A stretch of DNA of 64,000 bases. Origin: Mactra quadrangularis (lineage: Eukaryota > Mollusca > Bivalvia > Venerida > Mactridae). The translations under genes and the position numbers were made by a program. The notes under the pieces were generated by a model, which had not been told where the DNA came from, made no database searches, and was given only the letters and a program-made list of their open reading frames with translations. The stretch covers positions 59,639,395 to 59,703,394 of the forward strand of contig CM046307.1 of NCBI GenBank assembly GCA_025267735.1. The letters are read 5' to 3'. Below are positions 27,501 to 39,500 of the stretch, piece by piece. Every line of letters begins with the position of its first letter. Position 1 is the stretch's first letter.

Positions 27501-30500
27501 AATTTAACATGTACTATTTGACATCTTTACATCCCTGTTTATTACTAGTTAGTTATCCACTAGAAATTTAGACATTCATAAAAAAAATTAATGGATAAAC
27601 ATTATAGGCACATTCTGCAAGGCGATCGCTAGCTAGTGCTTTTTGAAAGCCATTTTTGTAGCATAAGAGGTCTACAGAATGATTTGCTTCAAGCTAGCAA
27701 ATCCAAGATTGCGACTTTCTCAAACAAAAAGTTCAGAATTGTAACAAATGAAAAATATTCATATCGATTACAGTAAAAACTGCCTTAGCGACCCACTGAA
27801 TTCAACGACTCCCTGTCTTATGTGACGGTACTTGAGACTGCCCAACATAAATGCCTATATAAAGTCCCTGTATTTAGCGACACACTGTCTGACGTAACTA
27901 ACGACCTTACTTGATCAGTCCAATATCGATAATTAGGTTAAATTAAGCAACTTTTTATGCCTCAATTGACCCAAAGATGTTTTTCACACCTCGATAATTA
28001 CTGTTGAATTGTATAATTGGCCCACCAATAGACACGCTTGATACAAAAAATAGCTATGTTAACATGCTACGGACAAATGCAGATAAACAAAAGGCATCTG
28101 ATTGTTTAAACATCATTACACAGCATTTATAGGCAATTATTACTTGGCCAATGAATTGATCGAAATGTGATTACAAAACATTCGGCCATTTTTGTTTACG
28201 ATGCTAAAAGCAGCATTTTCCTCAACAAAGCAACTTGCATTCAATTTTCATTTTTAAACATATTTCATTGTTTATGTGTAAGACAAATTTATTTTTAAGA
28301 TTATGAGGTTTCAGAGTCAGTAATCGTTAACATGGAGGCTTCTTGATTTGCATATGTCCCAGCTGTGGCTATGCTGCTCATGTGATTGACATACACTGAT
28401 TTATTGAAGACACATATCAGCCACAATTGGATTGGGAAATTTATTGTGTCATTACTCACTATAGTATTTTATGGATGCTCACTAGAAACTTATAAAATAT
28501 TATTATGTGTTGGTATTATTCTATTTATCGGCTTTGATGAAATATATGCATTAAATGAAATATATATCAGTATTCTTGAAAAAGAAACATGTTCCCACAG
28601 GGGGCAGCCAATTTGAAAAAGGCAGAAACACTCCGAATGATACAGATAGCAAGAAAAAAACTTGCTACGTATCGCTAGCTAGCGATTCCACTCGCTCGAT
28701 CATTGCGGACTGTTCCGTAGGAAATTGCTAGCTAGCAATACAAAGCGCTTGCCTTGCAGAACGTGCCCAATGTTTTTATTTCAGCACCATATGATGGTTT
28801 ATATACCAATTTGACATGTGCTGATAAACATCTCAGTGTATATGATAAGTCACTGTTTCCTGTAAGATTACATTATTCCTATAATGATAGAATTGATGAA
28901 ATGATCTTAGATGTACAGCCAGAATATATTGTTACAAGGTAAAAACAACATACTGTTTTATAATTGTTATCAATATCTCTAGAAGTAGCCAACAGGTTTC
29001 AGTTTCTTTCCTGGGGGAAAAAACTGACCATTACACTGATACACTAGTCTACTGATTTAGCCTTTCCAGGAACTTGAGTTGGTTGACTGACCGCCATAAT
29101 ATGTACAACACAGTGTGTTGCTAGGGTGTTAAACCCAATCAAAAAAATTAAATCTAAATGTATGGATAACTATAAAGAATTAATTGATTAACAACTAATT
29201 TATGATGTAATGTAATGTACTGAATAGTTGGAAGTAATAAACAGAAATTCAAAGCTGTACTTAAACAATTCAAATGCTTTAAAGGAAATATTTTAAAAGG
29301 ATAGTTACTGGATGACTGTCTTATTAATCTGTCTTTGATTAAGTAAGTATGATTATCAAGGTATAACGAGTGTTTGATAATATGCATGTCACCTGATAAA
29401 AATTCCATGGTCCAAACTGAGATTCAAACCTACAACCTCTCGAGTTGTAAGCGGGCACTCTACTATGTCCCCATTAAAGATGGCTTAAAGGCAAGGGAGT
29501 ACAAGTGCCATATTATACATATGCTACATACATAATAATTTGTCATTGCTAATAGCCGATTGCTATGTGATGATACACACTTGTGTATTATTATTGAGGT
29601 TTTATATTATTCTTCAGCTCATGTTTTTTTTTATATTTTATCATCTCTTAAACATTTTCATTTAAACTCGTTTTTTCCTAATTATGCATATGATTGTGAA
29701 GCGCTTTTGAACATATATTCAATATGAAAAGAGCACTATACAAATGTGGTATGTAATAATAATAATAATAATAATAATAGTTTTACCGCACTTATACATG
29801 TATGTATGTATTTATAGAAACTGGGCAAATTCCTGTTGGGGTGGGAGAAGTGGATATGATAGTATACATCAAAGTATGGAGGTAATATTATCTATATATT
29901 TGATACTGTTTTAATGGAATAATGATACATTTTAAAGAAGTTACTTTAATACAGGTATTTTTATCATTATCTTGAAAGACAATCTTGTTGGTTATTCACC
30001 TTTTTTTTGGATGGTGCTTTGTCAGGGAGTCTCAGGGTACACAACTAAGGTAACATTTAGTTGTTTCAACAATTTGCATTGGCTCTTATGAACAAAACTA
30101 TATAAGCCAGTCTGATTCAAAATACTGAAAAATCTCACATGGATTACTTGGGCAATATAAAATTGCACTCCAGGAGAATGAGCACCCTTGGCATTAGGGC
30201 TGTCAGGATATGCCAGAAGCGTATCCCGATATACTGCAATACGCTGGCATTGTATCGCGATATGTACCATGATATATTGTGGGTTTTTATATTTGTTGTG
30301 CCTCAGCCGTATTTAACAGAAACAACGCAAATTTTACATGCAGCTACTGATAGAATCTAGCCTCTTTAAGTATATACCGTCATTTAGGACTGTGATGGGC
30401 CCAATCAGTTAAATTCTTGTAAACTTAAGGTTAGATGGAATGAACAATGGAAAAACTGACGTTACGCTACTTTTATTTCGCGAAGGGAAGAATTTTTCAA

Positions 30501-33500
30501 TGAAATAAAAAATATCGCCAAATACTGGTACATTAGAATTGTACCGAGGTATGTATTGCTGCAGCTGCATATTGCAATATACCGGTATATCGTGACAGCC
30601 CTACTTGGAATTATTATGTTTCAAAAAGTAAACTGTTGCAAACAATAGAAATATCATCATCAGTCGAAGATAGGGGTCACAAGATGTTCCTCACAGTCCT
30701 GTAAAAACTGTGCACTCCTATTAAAAATGCATATTTTAAGTGTATGGGATTTTTACCCAGTGTAACACCTTGATCAGCTTTTTTTACAATTTCAGTTGCA
30801 CTGTCCATTTAGTACTTTCAGTACTTTGATTTGTAATTATTGTATATATTACTATTGTTAGGGTTGGGCAAATCATCAACTTTTTTTTGAAACGGGTGTT
30901 TTTAATGGCCAAATGATGCACTGAATACAAATATGACCTTTAAAATTGTCTCCGGTGACGTTTTAGGTTCACTTTTGCGAAAATTCAAAATGGCCACCAA
31001 AATGGCCGACTTTGGTTATGTAGAACTATTTTATATTTTCACCATAGCTTGTAATATATCATTTTGTAGGTTTTTAAGGATGATAAACACGTTTTTTTGG
31101 GGTTAAAAATAACAAAATATGTATGGGAAGCTATATTTATTGATAATTTATATAATATTTCAGCCAAAATCACACAATTTCGTAGAATAATATCTACTTT
31201 TGCATTAAATCAATTTCCTAAAAATCTTTTCATAGGCTTTTTCAGCTTGCATATTACTATTGTCATACTTATTTCTGCTTTTGATTATATTAATGCTACT
31301 AAGAATGAATCGAGATCTCACTTGGACGAAAAGGTTCCAAGTAACATGATGCAAGGTCATTAGAAGGACTTCAGACATGATTCTTCTAACTTTAATTGAT
31401 AGTCTATGGAGACTTTAGGAGCACAGTTCCGGTTGCTCTAATGGAGTTATCAAGACCACTCTATCAGTACAATTTTGAACCTGTTGCAGCTTTTGATTTG
31501 GTAGGCTGGTAGTACAATGTTTAAACCATGCAAAAGTCAATGTGGGAGTGGAGTGTACAAGACCATGCACAAATACTTCTATTGATTTCTGTGTCAAGTG
31601 CTTATGTATATATAAGTCTTTAGATATATAATTGGTTATGTGAAAGCTGATACTCCTTTGTGGTGTAAGATTAAGGTGAAGTGATCTGGCCATAATAACA
31701 CAAAGGTATTGCACATTGTTCACATTCTTCCATGCTATATAAGGTCCATTTAGACATTGTTGTGTAGTTTTATACACAATGATTTCCTTCTAAATAGGTT
31801 CATTTTCATCTTTTAAGTTGTCATTCAATTTAGAATATCAATAAGCATCTGTCAAGTTGTTGAGATTTGTTTTAGTTTCATGGATTCTAGCCTGTATATT
31901 GAAGATTATCCTGTTGTTGTCCGCATGGACTTATAGATATGCTTGTTATCTGTTGAGTTGATTGAGAGCTGATTTATAACATGTAAAAAAAAATAACTGT
32001 CCATCACAGGAGCCTTCGGAGATTAAAAATTTTACAATGATAAACTTGCTAAACTTACAAAGAGAGGCAATCACTATAAAAGCTTACATGATTAAGATGT
32101 GTTATATGCTCACATACTTGATGATGTGATAAAAACAAAAGAAAGATATCTATTTGCTGAATTATATTTTGAACAAACTAATATCGGTCCATTCACACTG
32201 AAATCAGTTGATTTGCTAAGGATTCACTAACAGAAAAACGAATGATATGTGAAGTAAGATATCTAAGAGCCACAACTTTGTCGCATTTACACCAAATGCG
32301 ACACATTAAAAAAGATAGTAAACTCAAAATGGAAATACTCCCTGAAAACAAATTAAACCAAAAACATAAAACCAGAAAATTATGTTTTGCTTAATATGGC
32401 AGTGTTTTAAAACTAACTCTTTGATCATGTAGCATATTTTGTAATTGTCTTACAGAATAATCGAAAATATGTATTGTCTTGCCGAAATATTGTATAAAAT
32501 ATCAATAAATAAAGCTTCCACTACATATTTTTGTTATTTTAACCTCAAAAACGTGTTTATCAACCATAAAAACCTATCACATGATATATTACAAGCTATA
32601 GTGACAACATTATATTGTCCCACATAACCAAAATCGGCCATTTTGGCAGCCATTTTGAATGTTTGCAAAAAGTGAACCTAAAACGTCATCGTAGAAACTT
32701 TTAATTGTGATATTCGGACTCAGCACATAATTTGGCCATAAAAAACACCCGTTTGGTTTGCACCTTTTAAAAAAAGTTAATATTTGCCCAACCCTAATAC
32801 TATTGTCAAATAAGATTTCATGATAAGTTCTTAGTGGAAATCTTATTTCTGTAATATGCCATTAGTTCTAAAAGCTTTGTTCATTTTTTTCTATTTTTAT
32901 TTTACTCTTAGTTTTTATTTCCTAATTGTTTGGTGATTTGGCTGCTCATATAATTTATATTTTGCAGGCATTGTTTCTTGCTGTTGGTCCAGCCTTCAAG
33001 GCCAATACTGTTGTAGAACCATTTGAAAATATTGAACTTTACAATATGTTTGCTGGTAAGCTAGATTTATTGACATTGTTATTTATACCAAATTACATTT
33101 ACCTTTGAATTAATACTCACAAGTATGGTATAAAATGATTGATTTTGTCATGGGGGGCATTGTTTTGTGTTTTGTTCTTGATTAAGAAATCATTGTCAAT
33201 GTTGTTTACGAACAATCAGATAAAGTGTTTGTTACTTCAGATAATCAAAACTTCCTGTTTCCAATACAGGTGATTCAAAATTCAAAGTTAGTATCTAAAT
33301 AAGGTCAGAATTAGCCTTTTTTATCAAAATTCTTCACATTATACTTTATTTTAACATAGACATGTGTGTTTTCGCTCTATATTTAACATGACATCACCTA
33401 TATTTTAATATTGAACACATACTTGGCTGCTATAATTTACCACTTGATTTATAAAACTTAATTGGAAATTTTTTCCATTTTCAATATTAGAATTGAAATA

Positions 33501-36500
33501 ACCTATAGTTTTTTCACTGTTTGTCCTAGAATAAAACATAGAATCTTGTTTTGATGTGTTAACTAAATAACTCATTCTGAAGCACTTGATATTTAATCTT
33601 GGCACTTCAAAACTCGTGCCTATTTTTTATTGAACAACAAAATACATCTATAGACAACTGTATGTTATTTCTTAAACATTCAGTTTCCAAGTAGCATGGG
33701 GTATTTTCAAACTTATGAATAAATTATCTGATTGCTACTTAAATCTTTATTTGTGATACATTCTGTGTTTAAAATGTTAATATTTCAGATATTCTAAACA
33801 TTACTGCATCGTCAAACAATGGTACATTCGGTTCATTAAACTATTTATTAAAATCACCTAACCATCCTATTGTCTCTGACGTCCATGATGATCTTACTGT
33901 GGCAACATTTTTATATGATGCTGAAGAGTTTGTTACTACTGTCCAGTCTCATGTTTGTAACCTAACATGTCATTCATTGCCAGAACAACAGGTACAAGTA
34001 TTTCATTTCTATTGAATCTAGTTACACTCAGGGCTCGAATTTAACAAAAAATTGGATTTGCAAATTTTTGCGAGTCGATTTAATTTCAACTCTCAAAATG
34101 AAAAAAATCACTTGCATTTTTTCTCAAAATTATAATAGTATGCATAGTTTTTATTCTTATATGTAATAAAAAACATCATAGTAGTATATTTAACTGTAGA
34201 TAGAACAAGGGCGTTATTGCGGAATAGACAAAGAATATCGAGCTTTTCTAGGATGAACCTTTAATTAAATACCATCGATATATCCGGCCGTTTCAATGCT
34301 GATCGGAGCCTTTTTTTAGTCGATTTTAACTTGCGAAAATTAGCGAGTTAAAATAAATTCCACTCACATTTTGCGATTACACTGAATTTCTTGCTCACTG
34401 TGAAAGTTTTTAAGTTAATATAATTATCAAGATTTAGATCTGGTGTTCTTGTTTTGTAAGTCAAGTTCTTACAATTTTATTGATAAATTTATTTTAAATC
34501 ATAAAAAGGGGATATTAAACAATATTGAACTTGCCCTTGATTAACTTTTGTAATGATTGTCCGATAAACTCACTGAACAAATAAATCTAAGGAATATAAA
34601 TTTTATCAGTATAAACTTAGTACATGGTTTACAAAGCTGGCCGAGCATAGCATAATATGATTGTAGACAAATATGCAGGGCAATTTCAACCTTGTTTTAT
34701 AAAACATCAGTGGTGCTTTTCACCAAATGTCTTACGAAATAAGTCAATTCGTAAGTCAGTTTGATATAATTAGCACTTCAAAGTCAGACGGATAATAAGC
34801 ATAACTATGACATGCATATGATATTCAAAGGTATACGCAATTCTACACAATTTGTATAATTTAGAATTGATAAGCCAAAAAATGAGCGTATTACTCATGT
34901 TTTTTGCTTTAGACTTACGAAGATTTTGTGAAAAGCACCACAGGTTCATACAAAGTGTTTGTATATTTACAGATTAAGCACATGTACAACATTCTACTAA
35001 GATCAAACATTACTGAAGTTCCTTTTGGTACACCATATATCTCTTCTAGCCACTTATCTAGTGAAACAATAATGTTACTTACATATCCTGACCATCTTAT
35101 TGCTTATGATACTATACTTCAACAACCAAGATGGATTTCAACCACTATTAGTAAACCTATGGTAAAATTTTCTTACTGAGTGTATTTGGATTTATACATG
35201 AATTAAATTTTCTACATCTACATTGTTACATTGAGCTGTCACAGATTGACAATTCTTCAATGGTGCGCTAGAGGAAAGTTGGAAAAGATAGTGAAAGAAA
35301 GAAAATAGTCCAGCTCAGATGAATGTTTGCAATATTAATAGCAAAAAGCTAGAAGTAATGGAAAAGAAGCTCTAATCACATTTCATTCATCTTGATGTGA
35401 CCAATTCATTACAGCACTAGGCCAACTAACACAGCTTGCACCCTTCTCTTGTATACAATAAATTAATTTCCATTTGAAAACAAAGAAGATTGTATTTCCC
35501 TTATGTATAAAAAAGTTGCCTTTGAGTTTGTATTTTTAAAATATAAAATTTGTAAACATGGAATATTAATGTAGATTTGACCACAGCTTTTAAAGAAAGG
35601 TCTGTGATCTGATTTGACTTTTGAATGGTAGGATGGATTAATGGCAACATATTTATTTGAATTGGTTTAAATGGTCACCTGCAGTAAGCAGCCAATCCAG
35701 CCACTTCCTTTCACTGCCTGCCTAATGCAGGTTATACTGTATAATTATGTTTAGGATGACAACTTGTACTTAGAAAAATGATTGTAATGAAATAAATGGT
35801 GATCATTTATTTTGTGAAGAAATGTTTTTCAGGATAAAAACAGTTTGCCAGATTGTGTTAAAATTGATCCTAGATTGAATGCAACAATTGAAGATATATG
35901 TTTAACTAATGAAGGGATCGTACATGTGTCTTTAATTGGTAATGTTATCATCATCTTATTCGAAAAAGTCATTATTAATTACATACAAATTCATATGTTG
36001 TATGATTTTAAAGAAGGTACTTTAACCTAATAACTGAGTGTTTGCCGTGCCAATGGTCTAGTTAATTGTCACATATTACATATACAGGTCGTATTCTAGG
36101 CCATGGGTGTTTTTGTACTTTAAACATTAGACTTGTCCACTGAATAGGTAAATAAGCTGATCTATGAACAACATTTTACTTATGAAAACATACAACTTTG
36201 ATATTAAACATTTATTTTAAAAACTGTATTTGCACATTTTGAATTTTATATAATGATATGTTTATAAAATAAGTGTCAAAAAACTAAACTATAAAACTGG
36301 AAAAATGATACACCCCTAAATATTGGTGTGTAATGAAACAGGCTATGTTTATATACGCAATGTTTACGTGGACGACCTGTACTTTATATACATCACAACA
36401 AATGTAAGGTTTGACAGCTACTGTTTTTAATGTTGACTGTGTATTTGGTTCTTAGCAAATTATTTGCCATTATTTTTGCAAGGTTTAAAACAAACTAATG

Positions 36501-39500
36501 AAGGCATATCCTAGGAGAAGCAGTAAACCATTGATATAATATTTTGCCCAGGTGATCCCTGGTGGTCCCTACTTACTTTATTTAGCAATAAAGATGCTTA
36601 CCATTGTTCATTCTACACATGTGAAAATGGGTACTACATGTATAAGGGTCAACTGCATGTTAAAATTTTAAAAACAACACTTATTAGTTAATATTATGAA
36701 GTCAACTAAAATATATTAATTATAAGTTCTATCAATCAATTATATGGCTAATGTTTGGTAATAACCACATAAATGTATTGAGAATTTAAATAAAAGATCA
36801 AATTTAAATTATCAGACTATTTTGTCATTGTTTCAAGTCATCTTTTCCCTATCTGAATATGCTGTTTGGTAATCCACTAAATCCACAGCTTCAATGTACA
36901 AAAATGTTTATATGAATGGTCATCTTAAGCTCCTTAAGCCTGTCTGGCTAGCTTAGTTGGTAACACCAAAGTCTACTGATCAAGGGTTCATAGGTTTTTT
37001 TCCCCAGGTTGGGCTTATTTTCGTGGAGGTTGATCATGAAATAATTATTACAGCCATTCTCCCTCCTACCACTGATTCAGAATCATGAGGGGCAGTTGTC
37101 AGTCACTGACAGGAGAATACACCCTAGTAAATGGTAAACAGCTTATTCCATAGATTATTCTGTAGTACTAAGTGAAACATTATTTGATATCAGATATTGA
37201 ATAGTTTGATTTCCTTGCAGACAATACAAATCTAACAGTACAAGACAAGAAACTTAAAATGAAGCCAAGCCTTGTGAGAATGAAAGAAACATTCTATTAC
37301 AGTAAGTTATCAATTTTTAGAAAAAAAGTTTACTTTTCTTTAACAGTTTGAACTTTAAATGCATAATCCTTTAGTTATGTCTTTTCACTACAGTATTTCT
37401 GTACTCAATATAGCAGAAATCAAGTATTTAAATCAGCATAGTTATGGTATGCCCCACTTACAGTTGAATAAAATTTATCAATAAAACAGCGAAACTGCGT
37501 CTGATGTACTTCAATATTGCTTGACCTGATAATTTATCATGATTCTTGATGCTGTGAAAGGTTCATTTATAATTTGATTTAAACAATATTTATACATTAA
37601 TTGTAAAATGTTACAGTAGTGAGAATTGAGAAGATAATGAGCTAATTTTTATCTCTCTCATGTACTGGCTACATATTTTAATAGATATTAGGTGAAAGTA
37701 GTCAAGGCTGTCTTAGCCAAAGACAGGTAGAGAATGAAAGAGATAGAGTGGGATTTATAATTTGACCATACAATTTTCATCAAATGGTGGAATACTACAT
37801 GTGTTGTAATCAATTTATCATTTCAGAAATTTGGCAGCCTGTTACAGAAGAGTTAAGATCTATATACACTGGACATACTGATATGAATATATTATATGGT
37901 CCTATATTTGATAACAATCATGATGGCTTACCAGACAGTACAAATACATCAAGGTATATTATATAGTATAATGTGTTTTGCCCAGAATGTAGTTTTCGCC
38001 ATTTGTGCATGCAAAATCAAGATGGGGCATGTAAAATCATGTTAATGCATCAAGTGATGTAACCATGTCCAGTTCATTCCATAACTATTTAGGAACAAGC
38101 AAGAGGCCTGGTTTTAGTCTGATATCATGTTAGAAATGTTTTGTTTGGATCGTAAGCTTGTATAGACATTTTGCTACTGTATGCCTTAGGTAGAGTGAAA
38201 TTTTGAAAAATAAAACCATGCATAAATATCGATAACATATGTATATGGTGTATTATGCATCTCATATATTTTCTTTTGATAGTTTATTGGACAGTCATGT
38301 TGGAGCAGTGGTCAAGTGGTAGGACATGTGCTTCCGGATCGAGAGGTCCAGGGTTCAAAACCCACTAACGGTACAGCTTATTTCCTTCAGATTTTCCACT
38401 AAAGCAAGAAATTTACTCCACCTAGGTGTAAATGGGTACTGTTAGGGATCACCTGCCTGAAGGTGATTTCAATGATCAGGGGTTTTTGTACAAAATTGTA
38501 AAGTCGGCTGAACATATGGAAGCATATTTAAACTGCATTTTAACTTTTTATGTTTCAGTGGGACAGTTCCAAGTCACTATTTTATCATCATACATACATG
38601 TGATAATGTCAATATACAAGTAAACAATTGTACAAGTATAATATTTACTACTTATATTATTCCACATGATGAAAAACTAGAAATATGTCGGGTTAGTGGT
38701 TTTATTACTGTTTATTTACTGTTCCAAGTTATATTGCTCTGCAATTGGTTGTGTTATATCCAAGTTCAATAAGTATTCAGTTACTCCATTTTAAAATTTC
38801 TGAACTGGGGTCAATAGCGCAGTTGGTAGTCCGGGATTTGGAATCTCGTGCCCGAGGGGGTGCGGGTTAGAATTCCACCTGGGGAGGTTATACCCTTCCA
38901 TGAAAATTTGACAATAATGTCCATTTTCCTTCATTGATTAGATAATATAGCAAAGTTTCCGGCCTTGTGGAAAGGTAGGTGAGTACTGGTTACAGACAAT
39001 GGTCCAGGAAAGCTAGGTTAGGTGCGCTGGATGCCGTTAAATGACCTAAATTGTGTCAAAGGTTGGTTTCTTTAGTTGTGGTACTGTTAGGTTGTATGTG
39101 CCTGCACATGCGTGTCAGGCTATAGTACATTGCTTAAATAATAATTCTCTTTAAATAACAGCTACTTGCCTAGTATAGCAAAAATCTTTGAGTGATTGCT
39201 TCTTCTGAGCAGTCTTTATTATACCCCACAAATTTAAGACATATACCAGATATATCATGCATTCAGGCAGACATGTGCATATCCCATTTTGGTTACAGTC
39301 CATTGATTTTTTGCTGAATTATGGCCATTTGATGAAAAATCTTGTCCGCTCATTTTGTCAGCACCCAATTTCTTCACAAACACCCGATATGGGTATTTTC
39401 TTACATTCAGTGATAGGTCTAGTTTTGCTTAGTATTTTGTTTGAGGATTTGTTGAGTGATTTGTTAAGTCCTTAACTTGACTTCAAGCATTCACAGCAAT

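Noticed and set aside
31097..31363. 88-residue ORF in the hAT-like element
   Set aside because: It begins inside the terminal inverted repeat and has no family signature; chance in AT-rich DNA.
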